Origin: Streptomyces fulvoviolaceus
GTDB lineage: Bacteria > Actinomycetota > Actinomycetes > Streptomycetales > Streptomycetaceae
DNA length: 64,000 nucleotides
Assembly: GCF_000718165.1 (NCBI RefSeq)
Contig: NZ_JOEY01000028.1
Span: 160,510-224,509 of the forward strand
Direction: 5' to 3'
Under the pieces are notes generated by a model that worked only from the letters and a program-made list of their open reading frames with translations, ran no database searches and was not told the DNA's origin. Positions 55,857 through 64,000 of the stretch are shown one piece after another; position 1 is the first letter of the stretch; each line of letters begins with the position of its first letter. Both the position numbers and the translations under genes were made by a program.

Positions 55857-56668
55857 CGCGGCCCCTCCGCCACTGCACGGTCAACGTCGGCCGGGTCCAG
55901 AGCAGGCGCCCCGGCTCGCAGCCACAGAAAGTACTCGACATTGCCCGAGGGCCCGGGCAACGGACTGGCCGTGACGCCCTTCACCCCGAGCCCGAGTTCC
56001 CCCGCCTTTATCGCCACACCCCGCACGGCCTCCGCCCGCAGCTGCGGACTCCGTACGACTCCCCCACTGCCCAGCCGTTCCTTACCCACCTCGAACTGCG
56101 GCTTCACCATCATCACCAGATCGGCATCCGGCTTCGTGCACCGCACCAGGGCGGGCAGTACCAGGCCGAGCGGGATGAAGGACAGATCCCCCACGACAAG
56201 ATCCACTGGCTCCCCATCGATCGCTTCGAGCGTCAACTCGCGTACGTTCGTACGGTCCTTGACGGTGACGCGTTCATCGCTCTGGAGAGACCACGCGAGT
56301 TGTCCGTATCCGACGTCCACGGCGACGACATGAGCGGCCCCCGCCCGCAGCAGCACATCCGTGAAACCCCCGGTGGACGCACCGGCGTCGAGCGCCCGCC
56401 GTCCCTCGACGGCGAGCCCCTGCGGCACGAACGCCTGCAGCGCACCCGCAAGCTTGTGCCCACCGCGCGAGACGTAGTCGGGATCGTTGCCGTCGTCCGC
56501 GACCACGATCGCGGCCGCGGTCTCCACCTGCGTGGCGGACTTGGTCGCGACGGTCTTGCCGACGGAGACCCGCCCTGCCGCGATCAGCTGGCCGGCGTGC
56601 TCGCGCGAGCGCGCGAGCTTCCGGCGGACCAGCTCCGCGTCCAGACGGCGGCGTGCGACTCCTGCCAC
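55853..56668 (-). CDS. tlyA: TlyA-type rRNA 2'-O-methyltransferase
   Basis: 271 residues from GTG 56668 (AGGAG 10 nt upstream). S4 domain at residues 5-65 (RRRLDAELVRRKLARSREHA), then an FtsJ-like methyltransferase: ALDAGASTGGFTDVLLRAGA, VVAVDVGYGQLAWSLQSDER, LVVGDLSFIPLGLVLPALVR, MVKPQFEVGKERLGSGGVVR with the K-D-K-E-type residues. TlyA methylates 16S/23S rRNA and conditions capreomycin sensitivity in mycobacteria. Confidence 0.95.
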   Translation of the reverse strand: MAGVARRRLDAELVRRKLARSREHAGQLIAAGRVSVGKTVATKSATQVETAAAIVVADDGNDPDYVSRGGHKLAGALQAFVPQGLAVEGRRALDAGASTGGFTDVLLRAGAAHVVAVDVGYGQLAWSLQSDERVTVKDRTNVRELTLEAIDGEPVDLVVGDLSFIPLGLVLPALVRCTKPDADLVMMVKPQFEVGKERLGSGGVVRSPQLRAEAVRGVAIKAGELGLGVKGVTASPLPGPSGNVEYFLWLRAGAPALDPADVDRAVAEGPR

Positions 56669-56675
56669 GTTCGGT

Positions 56676-56957
56676 TCAGCTCCTATGTCCGTACGACGGT
56701 GAGGGCGCCGGAGGTCCCGGGCGGGCGTCGAGCGCGGTGAGCGCGTCGCGCAGCCCCCGGTGTACATCCTCGTACACCTCGACGTGTCCGTCCGTGGCGA
56801 GGTGGTCGGCGTCACCCAGCCGCTCCAGCTGGGCGTCCACCTCGGCGTGGCCGGTGGGGGTGCGGGGCACGTTCAGCGGGGCGGGGCCGGCGGGGTCGTA
56901 CTCGGGTTCGACCTCGGGCTCCTGCTCCGGTACGGCCTCGGGCGCAGAGTCGCTCAT
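56676..56957 (-). CDS. small acidic conserved protein upstream of tlyA
   Basis: 93 residues, ATG start, 7 nt before the tlyA start. Glu/Pro-rich N-terminus (EAVPEQEPEVEPEYDPAGPA), then a helical part HAEVDAQLERLGDADHLATD and VYEDVHRGLRDALTALDARP. Occupies the same place as the small gene Rv1693 upstream of tlyA in M. tuberculosis. Function unknown. Confidence 0.7.
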   Translation of the reverse strand: MSDSAPEAVPEQEPEVEPEYDPAGPAPLNVPRTPTGHAEVDAQLERLGDADHLATDGHVEVYEDVHRGLRDALTALDARPGPPAPSPSYGHRS

Positions 56958-56999
56958 GCCCAGACGCTACCCCGAAGCCCTGGGGTACCGTCGATCTCG

Positions 57000-57347
57000 A
57001 TGGCCACGATCGAGGAGTGCCGCGCCGCACTCGAAAAGCTCTCGGACAACATGCAGACCGCCGATGGGGACGTCCGCACCGCTGCGGCCATGGACCGTTC
57101 GGTGAGCTGCCGGATCACCGACCTGGACATCACGTTCGTCGGCCGCATGACAGGCGGCCGAATCGTGGTGCAGGACACGCTGCAGGGCCCGCCACGGGAG
57201 AAGGCCCAGATCAGACTGACCATGGCCGGCGACGACCTGGTCGCGCTGGTCAACGGCGAGCTGAACTTCGCGAAGGCCTGGGGCTCGGGCCGGGTGAAGC
57301 TCGAGGCGGGCCTGCGCGACCTGCTCAGTCTCAGGAAGCTTCTGTAG
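57000..57347 (+). CDS. SCP2 sterol-binding-domain protein
   Basis: 115 residues from ATG 57000. A single SCP2-fold domain: VSCRITDLDITFVGRMTGGR, IVVQDTLQG, QIRLTMAGDDLVALVNGELN, FAKAWGSGRVKLEAGLRDLL. Such domains bind lipids or CoA esters in a hydrophobic tunnel. Divergent from the small acidic gene and convergent with the iron ABC ATPase gene (17-bp overlap). Partner unknown. Confidence 0.85.
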   Translation: MATIEECRAALEKLSDNMQTADGDVRTAAAMDRSVSCRITDLDITFVGRMTGGRIVVQDTLQGPPREKAQIRLTMAGDDLVALVNGELNFAKAWGSGRVKLEAGLRDLLSLRKLL

Positions 57348-58152
57348 CGGCGACCTTCGCTTCCGTACGCGCCTTCCGCGCCGCCGGCACCACCAGCGGT
57401 GTCCCCGTCTCCGGGTCGTCGATGACCTGGCAGCGCAGCCCGAAGACCTCCTCGACCAGCTCGGCCGTGACGATGTCGCTCGGCGCGCCCTCGGCGATGA
57501 TCTTCCCCTCCTTCAGGGCGATCAGATGCGTGGCGTACCGGGCGGCGTGGTTGAGGTCGTGCAGCACGGCGACGAGCGTGCGCCCCTGCTCCTCGTGCAA
57601 CTCCGCGCACAGGTCGAGGACGTCGATCTGGTGCTGGATGTCGAGGTAGGTCGTCGGCTCGTCGAGCAGCAGCAGCGGCGTCTGCTGGGCGAGCGCCATC
57701 GCGATCCACACCCGCTGCCGCTGACCGCCGGACAGCTCGTCGACGTACCGCTCGGCGAGCTCGGCCACACCGGTCTGGGTCATCGACTCCTGTACGACCC
57801 GCTCGTCCTCGGTGGACCACTGGCGCAGGATGCCCTGGTGCGGGTAGCGGCCGCGGCCGACCAGGTCGCCGACGGTGATGCCGTCGGGCGCGATCGAGGA
57901 CTGCGGCAGCAGCCCCAGGGTCCGCGCGACCTTCTTCGGGGCCATCGACTGGATGACCTTCCCGTCGAGCAGCACCTGACCCTGAGTGGGCTTGAGCATC
58001 CGTGACAGGGCCCGCAGGAGCGTGGACTTGCCGCACGCGTTGGGGCCGACGATCACCGTGAAGGAGTTGTCGGGTATCTCCACCGACAACTGCTCGGCGA
58101 TGACTCGCTGGTCGTAGGCGAGGGTGACGTTGTCGGCGGACAGGCGGTTCAC
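57331..58152 (-). CDS. ferric-siderophore ABC transporter ATPase (FecE type)
   Basis: 273 residues from GTG 58152 with AAGGAG upstream; an in-frame ATG at 58239 overlapping the permease stop would add 29 repeat-encoded residues. Walker A GPNACGKSTLLRALS, Q-loop LLPQSS, signature LSGGQRQRVWIAMALAQQ, Walker B LLLLDEPTTYLDI, switch His in LVAVLHDLNHAARYA. Energises siderophore-iron uptake with the two permease genes upstream. No binding protein gene is present in the window. Confidence 0.93.
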   Translation of the reverse strand: MNRLSADNVTLAYDQRVIAEQLSVEIPDNSFTVIVGPNACGKSTLLRALSRMLKPTQGQVLLDGKVIQSMAPKKVARTLGLLPQSSIAPDGITVGDLVGRGRYPHQGILRQWSTEDERVVQESMTQTGVAELAERYVDELSGGQRQRVWIAMALAQQTPLLLLDEPTTYLDIQHQIDVLDLCAELHEEQGRTLVAVLHDLNHAARYATHLIALKEGKIIAEGAPSDIVTAELVEEVFGLRCQVIDDPETGTPLVVPAARKARTEAKVAATEAS

Positions 58153-58186
58153 GGTGCTCCTTCGGGTGTTCTTGTTCGCTGAGCCG

Positions 58187-58246
58187 CTCATGTCCGGCTT
58201 CGTGGAGGCGCTCATGTCCGGCTTCGTGGAGGCCCTCATATCCGGC
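58187..58246. repeat. 24-nt tandem repeat before the FecE-type start
   Basis: CTCATGTCCGGCTTCGTGGA-GGCG at 58187-58210 and 58211-58234 (23/24 identical), plus a 12-nt partial copy to 58246. On the coding strand each unit starts with ATG, and the first ATG overlaps the permease stop. It forms the intercistronic segment between permease and ATPase. Confidence 0.85.
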
Positions 58247-59273
58247 CCGCCTTGCGCTCGGTGACCAGCAGCCACAGCAGATAGACGCCGCCGAGGACGC
58301 CGGTGACCACGCCCACGGGCAGCTGGTCCGCCCCGAAGACCTTCTGCGAGATCCAGTCGGCGACGACCATGAGGGCGGCGCCCATGACCAGGGACGGCAG
58401 CAGGTTGGGCCCGGGCGAGCGGGTCAGCCGACGGGCCAACTGCGGCGCGGTGAGCGCCACGAAGCTGATGGGGCCGGCGGCCGCTGTGGCGGTCGCGGTG
58501 AGCAGGACGGCGGCCACGAGCAGCAGCATCCGCACCCGCTCGACGCGCACCCCGAGGGCGTTGGAGACGTCGTCGCCCATCTCCATCATCCGCAGCCCGC
58601 GACCGTTGGCGAGGACGAGCGGTACGAGCACGGCGCACAGCCACAGCAGCGGCCAGACCTGCGCCCAGTCACGGCCGCTGAGCGAGCCGGTCATCCAGAC
58701 GACGGCCTGGGTCGCTTCGGTGAGGGTGGACCTGGTCAGCAGATAGCCGTTGCCCGCCGTGACGACCGCGGAGACGCCGATACCGACCAGGACCAGTCGA
58801 TAGCCGTGCACGCCCTGCTTCCAGGCGAGCAGGTAGATGGCGAGCCCGGTCGCCAGGCCGCCCACCAGCGCGCCCACGGTGATCTGGGCCGAGCTCCCGG
58901 AGAACAGCACGATCATCGTGAGCGCCCCGGCCGTCGCCCCCTGCCCGAGCCCGAGGACATCCGGACTGCCCAGCGGATTGCGGGAGATGGCCTGGAACAG
59001 GGCACCGCTGAGCCCGAGCGCGGCGCCGACCAGGAGCGCGACGCAGACCCGCGGCAGCCGCAGCTCGTTGACGATGAACTCCTGACCCGCGTTGCCGTTG
59101 CCCATGAGGGTCTTGAGCACGTCGCCGGCCGGGATCGGGAAGTCGCCGGTGCCGATCAGCACGACACTCGCGGCGAGCGCGGCGGCCAGCAGCAGGGCGA
59201 CGACGGTGGCGGCACGGACGTCCAGCCGGACGGAGAGCCCGCCGAGGGTCCTGATGGCACGGTTGGTCTTCAC
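58236..59273 (-). CDS. iron-siderophore ABC permease (FecD type)
   Basis: 345 residues from GTG 59273, overlapping the previous stop (GTGA). FecCD-family features: ELRLPRVCVALLVGAALGLS, GALFQAISRNPLGSPDVLGL, GDDVSNALGVRVERVRMLLL, AGPISFVALTAPQLARRLTR, with about 9-10 helices. Pairs with the neighbouring FecC-type permease to form the membrane channel. Confidence 0.93.
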   Translation of the reverse strand: MKTNRAIRTLGGLSVRLDVRAATVVALLLAAALAASVVLIGTGDFPIPAGDVLKTLMGNGNAGQEFIVNELRLPRVCVALLVGAALGLSGALFQAISRNPLGSPDVLGLGQGATAGALTMIVLFSGSSAQITVGALVGGLATGLAIYLLAWKQGVHGYRLVLVGIGVSAVVTAGNGYLLTRSTLTEATQAVVWMTGSLSGRDWAQVWPLLWLCAVLVPLVLANGRGLRMMEMGDDVSNALGVRVERVRMLLLVAAVLLTATATAAAGPISFVALTAPQLARRLTRSPGPNLLPSLVMGAALMVVADWISQKVFGADQLPVGVVTGVLGGVYLLWLLVTERKAGRI

Positions 59274-60313
59274 AGCTGTGCCGTCCTCCGCCGTCGTACG
59301 AGAATGATGAAGACCGGCCCTCCGATGAGCGCCGTGACGATGCCGACCTGCAGCTCCGCGGGCCGGGCGACGACACGGCCGATGACGTCGGAGGCGAGCA
59401 GCAGCACGGGCGACAGGATCGTCGCGTACGGCAGGATCCAGCGCAGGTCGGGCCCGGTGAAGGAGCGCACGATGTGCGGCACCATCAGCCCGACGAACAC
59501 GATCGGCCCGCACGCGGCGGTCGCGGCCCCGCTCAGCACGGTCGCGGCGAGCATGGCCAGCGCCCGGGTGCGGTTCAGATTGGCGCCGAGCGCCTTGGCG
59601 GTGTCGTCGCCCATCTCCACCGCGTTGAGCGGCCGGGCGAGCGCGAGGGCGAGGAGCGTGCCGACCGCCAGGAACGGCAGCACCTGCATGATGGTCGAGT
59701 TGTCCGCCGAGGCCAGCGAACCCACGGTCCAGAAGCGCATCTTGTTGAGCGCCGCGTCGTCCGTGATCATCACGGCCTGGAGGTAGCCGTAGAGCGCGGC
59801 GCTGATCGCGGTGCCGGCCAGCGCGAGCCGCACCGGCGTCGCCCCCCGGCTGCCGCCCAGGAACCAGACCAGCGCACCGACCGCGGCCGCGCCGACGAAG
59901 GCGAACCACACATAGCCGTTGAGGCTCGTGACCCCGAAGAACGTGATGGCGGTGACGACGGCGGCGGACGCGCCCGCGTTGATGCCGAGCAGCCCGGGAT
60001 CGGCCAGCGGATTACGGGTGAGGGCCTGCAGCACCGCCCCGGACAGTCCGAGCGCGGCACCGGCGAGCAGCCCGAGCACGGTCCGCGACACCCGGTCGGC
60101 GACCACGACGTCGCCGTACGTCCCCGAATCCTCGAACAGGCCATGCCAGACCTGTTCCATGGACAGCCCCTTGGCGCCGATCGCGATGCTCGCCACCACG
60201 ACGAGCAACAGGAGCACCACGGAGACGAGAAGCCCAAGGACTCGTATCGCCCGGCGGGTTGGGGGCGCGGGGGCGGTCTCCGCGCGCTGTTCGGGAGGAC
60301 TGTCGACCAACAC
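59270..60313 (-). CDS. iron-siderophore ABC permease (FecC type)
   Basis: 347 residues from GTG 60313. VADRVSRTVLGLLAGAALGL, GAVLQALTRNPLADPGLLGI, GDDTAKALGANLNRTRALAM and GPIVFVGLMVPHIVRSFTGP are the FecCD motifs. First gene of the three-gene importer. The iron box (60318-60334) lies only 5 nt before the start codon, and AGGAGGG is 17 nt away, so either the start is leaderless-like or the true start is further downstream. Confidence 0.9.
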   Translation of the reverse strand: MLVDSPPEQRAETAPAPPTRRAIRVLGLLVSVVLLLLVVVASIAIGAKGLSMEQVWHGLFEDSGTYGDVVVADRVSRTVLGLLAGAALGLSGAVLQALTRNPLADPGLLGINAGASAAVVTAITFFGVTSLNGYVWFAFVGAAAVGALVWFLGGSRGATPVRLALAGTAISAALYGYLQAVMITDDAALNKMRFWTVGSLASADNSTIMQVLPFLAVGTLLALALARPLNAVEMGDDTAKALGANLNRTRALAMLAATVLSGAATAACGPIVFVGLMVPHIVRSFTGPDLRWILPYATILSPVLLLASDVIGRVVARPAELQVGIVTALIGGPVFIILVRRRRTAQL

Positions 60314-60317
60314 GCAG

Positions 60318-60334
60318 TTAGGTTAGCCTACCCT
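60318..60334. promoter_or_regulatory. iron box (DmdR1/IdeR-type operator)
   Basis: TTAGGTTAGCCTACCCT matches the actinobacterial iron box TTAGGTTAGSCTAACCTAA at nearly all covered positions. Predicts iron-dependent repression by DmdR1/IdeR of the FecC-FecD-FecE-type operon. Confidence 0.85.
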
Positions 60335-60404
60335 CCTATTCGGCCACGATCCCGAGGTGCGAACGGACGCGGCTCCCCTGGGACGAGACCCCGCCCCACA
60401 CGGC

Positions 60405-61433
60405 TCACAACCCGAGCCTGGCCAGCGCCTTCCCCGCATCCAGCTCGCACACACCCTCGCCGGCCGCCGTCCAGGCCGCCGCGCACAGAGCCCGCAATCC
60501 GTCGAGAGCCTCACCATCACCGTCGAGTTCCAGCCTCTCGGCACCGGCCGTAGCCGTCCAGCCACCGCACCGGAACCCGTCTCCCGCCTCGGTGACCTCC
60601 GGCTGCCCGGTGAGCATGCCCCGCAGATCGGCGTCGACGTACGTCGGCCGGTGCTGCGGCGGCGCGGCGAGCAGCTGGGCGCCGTCGGTCACGCCGGTCA
60701 GGACGAGCAGCGAGTCCACCTCGCCGTTGAACGCGCCCTCGATGTCCGTGTCCAGCCGGTCCCCGACGACCAACGGCCGCTCGGCGCCGGTCCGCAGGAT
60801 CGTCTCCCGGTGCATGGGGGGCAGCGGCTTGCCCGCGACCTGCGGCTCCGCACCGGTCGCGATACGGACGACTTCCACCGCCGCACCGTTGCCCGGCGCG
60901 ATCCCACGCCCGCTCGGAATCGTCAGGTCGGTGTTGGACGCGAACCACGGCACCCCGCGCGCGATGGCGTACGAAGCCTCCGCGAACCGCCCCCACGGCA
61001 GGTCGGGCCCGCCGAACCCCTGCACCACCGCAGCCGGATCGTCCTCCGCCGACTCGACGGGCGTGAGCCCCCGCTCGCGCAGCGCCACCCGCAGCCCCTC
61101 CCCACCGATCACCAGCACTCGGGCCCCGGCGGGCACCTGCTCGGAGATCAGCCGGGCGACGGCCTGGGCCGAGGTGATCACGTCCGACGCCTCCGTCGGT
61201 ATGCCCAGCTCGGTGAGGTGGCCGGCCACGGTGTCAGGCGTCCGCAGCGCGTTGTTGGTGACGTACGCGAGATGCATCCCGCCCCCGCGCGCGGTGGCAA
61301 GCGACTCGACCGCGTACGCGATCGCGTTCCCGCCCGCGTACACCACCCCGTCCAGGTCGAGCAGCGCCGTGTCATACGCCGCACTCAGGGCCTGCCCACT
61401 GCCCTCGGGCCTCGTCCTGACGCCCTGGCTCAT
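60405..61433 (-). CDS. HAD-IIA (NagD-like) phosphatase
   Basis: 342 residues from ATG 61433 (GAGGAG upstream). HAD motif I ALLDLDGVVYAGGNAIAYAV, motif II YVTNNALRTPDTVAGHL, and motif III/IV AGKPLPPMHRETIL with VVGDRLDTDIEGAFNGEVDS. Cap type C2. The mycobacterial homologue at the same place, Rv1692, is a glycerol-3-phosphate phosphatase; the same reaction is likely here. C-terminal 60 residues form an additional small domain. Confidence 0.88.
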   Translation of the reverse strand: MSQGVRTRPEGSGQALSAAYDTALLDLDGVVYAGGNAIAYAVESLATARGGGMHLAYVTNNALRTPDTVAGHLTELGIPTEASDVITSAQAVARLISEQVPAGARVLVIGGEGLRVALRERGLTPVESAEDDPAAVVQGFGGPDLPWGRFAEASYAIARGVPWFASNTDLTIPSGRGIAPGNGAAVEVVRIATGAEPQVAGKPLPPMHRETILRTGAERPLVVGDRLDTDIEGAFNGEVDSLLVLTGVTDGAQLLAAPPQHRPTYVDADLRGMLTGQPEVTEAGDGFRCGGWTATAGAERLELDGDGEALDGLRALCAAAWTAAGEGVCELDAGKALARLGL

Positions 61434-61504
61434 TCCGCATCGCTCCTCGTTCGACGGCTTTCCCCGATCATCCCCCATGCCACTGACACACGTACGATGC
61501 CGGG

Positions 61505-62797
61505 ATGAACACAGCAGGTCACTCGGAAGCAACGGCGCGCCGAGGCCTGGAACTCACCCCGTTCCGTGGCCTTCGCTACGACCCCGACCGGGTCGGCAGC
61601 CTCGCCGCCGTGACGTCCCCACCGTACGACGTCGTCGTACGCCCCGACGGCCTGCACCACCTCCAGGACGCCGACCCGCACAACATCGTCCGGCTGATCC
61701 TCCCCCAGGCCACCACCCCCGCCGAACGCAACGAACAGGCGGCCCGCACCCTGCGCCGCTGGCTGTCCGAGGGAGTCCTCGCCGCCGACGCCGAACCCGG
61801 CCTGTACGTCTATGAACAGCGCGACGGCGACGGCCTGCTCCAGCGCGGGATCATCGGCACCCTGCGCCTGTCGGACCCGGCGGAGGGCGTGGTCCTGCCC
61901 CACGAGGACGTCATGCCGCACGTCGTCGCCGACCGCGCGGCCCTCATGCGCGCCACCTCCGCGAACCTGGAACCCCTGCTCCTGACCTACCGCGGAAACG
62001 GCTCCGCGGCCGCCGCCTCCCAAGCCGTGGAGCGCGCCGCCGAACAGCCCCCGCTGCTCTCGACGACCACCGAGGACGGCTTCAGCCACCGCCTGTGGTC
62101 GATCACCGACGCGGCCGACGTGGCCCGCGTCCAGTCCGACCTGGCCCAGCACCAGGCCCTCATCGCCGACGGCCACCACCGCTGGGCGACGTACCGCCGT
62201 CTACGCGCGGAGCACGCCTCCCCCAGCCCCTGGGACTACGGCCTCGTCCTCCTCGTCGACACGGCCCGCTACCCCCTCCGCGTCCGCGCCATCCACCGCC
62301 TTCTGCACGGCCTGCCCGTGGCACAGGCGCTGGCACCCCTCGACGGCCTGTTCCGCATACAGCACCTGGACGTGCCCCTGCCGGAAGCCCTGGAGTCCCT
62401 CGCGGACGCGGCCTGCGCGGACAACGCCTTCCTGCTGGCCGGCGACGGCACCTTCCATCTCGTCGACCGCCCGGACCAGGACCTGCTGTCCCGCACGATC
62501 CCCACGGACCGCCCCGCCGCCTGGCGCACACTCGACGCGACGGTCCTGCACTCGACCCTCCTCGACCAGGTCTGGCACATCCCCGAGGACGACCCCGCCC
62601 GCATCGCCTACATCCACGACACGGCCGCCACGGTCCGCAAGGCGGAACTCGACGGCGGTACGGCCGTCCTGTTGCACCCGGTCCGCGAGGAAGTCGTCCG
62701 CGACCTCGCCCGCCAGGGCGTCAGGATGCCCCGCAAGTCGACGTCGTTCGGCCCGAAGCCGGCCTCTGGCCTGGTCCTGCGCGCACTGGACCTGTGA
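61505..62797 (+). CDS. DUF1015-family protein
   Basis: 430 residues, ATG start. LTPFRGLRYDPDRVGSLAAV and VTSPPYDVV at the N-terminus, and ALIADGHHRWATYRRLRAEH in the middle, are hallmark segments of DUF1015 (COG4198), a family of unknown function. FGPKPASGLVLRALDL ends it. Divergent from the HAD gene, 71 nt away. Cytoplasmic. Confidence 0.88.
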   Translation: MNTAGHSEATARRGLELTPFRGLRYDPDRVGSLAAVTSPPYDVVVRPDGLHHLQDADPHNIVRLILPQATTPAERNEQAARTLRRWLSEGVLAADAEPGLYVYEQRDGDGLLQRGIIGTLRLSDPAEGVVLPHEDVMPHVVADRAALMRATSANLEPLLLTYRGNGSAAAASQAVERAAEQPPLLSTTTEDGFSHRLWSITDAADVARVQSDLAQHQALIADGHHRWATYRRLRAEHASPSPWDYGLVLLVDTARYPLRVRAIHRLLHGLPVAQALAPLDGLFRIQHLDVPLPEALESLADAACADNAFLLAGDGTFHLVDRPDQDLLSRTIPTDRPAAWRTLDATVLHSTLLDQVWHIPEDDPARIAYIHDTAATVRKAELDGGTAVLLHPVREEVVRDLARQGVRMPRKSTSFGPKPASGLVLRALDL

Positions 62798-62802
62798 CGC
62801 AC

Positions 62803-62840
62803 GAAGGGGCGGGATCCCATGGCTGGGATCCCGCCCCTTC
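62803..62840. terminator. bidirectional terminator between DUF1015 and TPR genes
   Basis: A perfect 17-bp stem (GAAGGGGCGGGATCCCA and complement) with loop TGGC, between convergent stops at 62797 and 62852. Confidence 0.9.
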
Positions 62841-62851
62841 ACTCACCGCTC

Positions 62852-64000
62852 TCAGTCCTTGTGCTCGTCCTCGACGTCCTCGGTGTCCTTCGCCGCGGAG
62901 GCCTCAAGAGGCTCACCGTCGTCCTCGGACTCAGCCTCGCCCTCGGCTTCGTCATCGCCCTCGTTGAAGGCGTCGACGAACTCGACCCCGTCGAGCTCGG
63001 CGAGCCGGTCCGACGCGTCCGTGCTGCCGTCCTTGTCGGACTCCACAGCCTTGGCGAACCACTCCCGCGCCTCGTCCTCCCGACCGGCCGCGAGCAGCGC
63101 GTCGGCGTACGCGTACCGCAGTCGCGCGGTCCACGGCTGTACGGAGCTGGAGGCCAACTCGGGGCTCTGCAGTGTCACGATGGCCGCGTCCAGCTGCCCC
63201 ATGTCACGCCGGGCGCCGGCGGCGACAAGCCGCATCTCGACCTGCCCGGCCTTGTCGAGCTTGTGCACCTCGGGTGCCCCGGCCATGTCCAGCGCCTTCT
63301 CCGGCCGCCCGAGCCCACGCTCGCAGTCGGCCATGACCGGCCACAGCTCCACACCGCCGGTCATCCGCCGCGCGGCCCGGAACTCGGCGAGCGCCTCGCT
63401 GTACTTCTGGTTCGCATACGCCGCGAACCCCGCGGCCTCCCGTACGGCGGCCACACGCGACGCCAGCCGCAGAGCGATCTTGGCATAGGCATACGCGCCC
63501 TCGGGGTCCTCGTCGATGAGCCGGGCCACCATCACCAGGTTCTTGGCGACGTCCTCCGCGAGCGTCTTCGGCAGGCTCTGCAGCTCCTGCCGTACGTCCT
63601 TGTCGATCTCCTCGCCCGTGACGTCCTCGGCGATCGGCAGCCGCTTGATCGGCTCACGGTCCCGCTCCCGCTCATCGCGGAAACGCCCACCGCCACGGCG
63701 GTCGTCGCGACCGCCGTCCCTGCCACCGTCACGTCCACGGAAGCCTCCGGGACGCCCACCGCGGTCGTCACGACGGGGTCCACCGCGGTCGTCCCTGCCA
63801 CGGAATCCACCGCGCTCGCCCCGGTTGTCGTCACGCCGGAACCCACCGCGGTCGTCACCCCGACGGTCGTCGCGCCTGTCATCACGGCGGTCGCCCCGGT
63901 TGTCGTCGCGCCGGAATCCGCCACGGTCATCGCGGTCGTCGCGGCGGTAGGGGGGACGGTCTCCGTCCCGACGGGGACCGCGGTCACGGTCGTCACTGCG
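62852..64000 (-). CDS. TPR protein with Arg/Asp/Gly-rich N-terminus, start beyond right edge
   Basis: One frame runs without interruption from the right edge to a stop at 62852 (at least 382 residues). The visible N-terminal 115 residues are Arg-Asp-Gly repeats ([36 protein letters not shown]), RNA-binding-like and disordered. Then comes [33 protein letters not shown] and TPR-type helices to an acidic Glu/Asp tail. Occupies the place of Rv1691 in mycobacteria. A common shorter start (ATG 63535) would cut off the basic region, but the frame continuity and codon bias argue against it. Confidence 0.82.
   Translation of the reverse strand, partial: RSDDRDRGPRRDGDRPPYRRDDRDDRGGFRRDDNRGDRRDDRRDDRRGDDRGGFRRDDNRGERGGFRGRDDRGGPRRDDRGGRPGGFRGRDGGRDGGRDDRRGGGRFRDERERDREPIKRLPIAEDVTGEEIDKDVRQELQSLPKTLAEDVAKNLVMVARLIDEDPEGAYAYAKIALRLASRVAAVREAAGFAAYANQKYSEALAEFRAARRMTGGVELWPVMADCERGLGRPEKALDMAGAPEVHKLDKAGQVEMRLVAAGARRDMGQLDAAIVTLQSPELASSSVQPWTARLRYAYADALLAAGREDEAREWFAKAVESDKDGSTDASDRLAELDGVEFVDAFNEGDDEAEGEAESEDDGEPLEASAAKDTEDVEDEHKD

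Noticed and set aside
63516..63950. Plus-strand Ser/Arg/Pro-rich frame at the right end
   Set aside because: Antisense of the Arg-Asp-Gly-rich N-terminus of the TPR gene, where any frame is open because of base composition.

Overview
This is a 64-kb piece of a very GC-rich actinobacterial chromosome, almost certainly Streptomyces. Evidence: strong third-position G/C bias, many GTG starts, genes tightly packed on both strands, a SepF-like protein of the SflA type, two secreted Rpf-LysM muralytic proteins, and several copies of intergenic repeat families typical of Streptomyces. No rRNA, tRNA, CRISPR array, insertion sequence, prophage or secondary-metabolite cluster was seen. The window is core chromosome with accessory insertions.

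Layout. 1-7.7 kb: a DUF5685-type protein (cut by the left edge), sflA, an acyl-CoA dehydrogenase, a 14-TM drug-efflux-type MFS protein, a PIG-V-like mannosyltransferase, a PAP2 phosphatase and an I78 inhibitor. 8-17 kb: an orphan ctaD, a WYL regulator, and a branched-chain amino acid/amide-type ABC importer. In the importer, two permeases and one ATPase are fused into one polypeptide, with a second ATPase, a binding lipoprotein and an MTB12-like lipoprotein beside it. 17-20 kb: two Rpf-LysM genes with a Crp-like site upstream of the second, and two Streptomyces-type hypotheticals. 20-25 kb: der, acyltransferase, cmk, tyrA and aroH. 25-33 kb: an accessory block with a heme-type membrane protein plus Rieske protein, then a Nudix regulator (NrtR type), an ADP-ribosylglycohydrolase and two nucleotidyltransferases, then an ECF sigma factor, a DinB-like protein and an MFS exporter. 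33-38 kb: parA-like, an RHH-like protein, scpA, scpB and rluB. 38-44.4 kb: ald, a STAND-type NTPase with TPRs, an ADP-ribose pyrophosphatase and pyrG. 44.9-53 kb: GH15, BBE oxidoreductase, F420-type luciferase-like protein, PucR regulator, GT4 glycosyltransferase and a small MraY-like protein. 53-57 kb: recN, nadK, tlyA and a small acidic protein. 57-64 kb: SCP2 protein, a siderophore-iron ABC transporter behind an iron box, a HAD phosphatase, a DUF1015 protein and a TPR protein cut by the right edge.

The core genes follow the order known from Mycobacterium tuberculosis Rv1691-Rv1713 (TPR, HAD, small protein, tlyA, nadK, recN, pyrG, Nudix, parA-like, scpA, scpB, rluB, cmk, der), with Streptomyces-specific insertions between them.

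The most notable items are: (i) the NrtR / ADP-ribosylglycohydrolase / nucleotidyltransferase island with two overlapping operator-like dyads; (ii) the triple-fusion ABC importer, whose two ATP sites look deliberately asymmetric; (iii) the DUF6529-Rieske electron-transfer pair; (iv) the small MraY-like protein; and (v) repeat elements that have become the C-terminal codons of neighbouring genes. Function calls rest on reading motifs by eye; no database search was possible.
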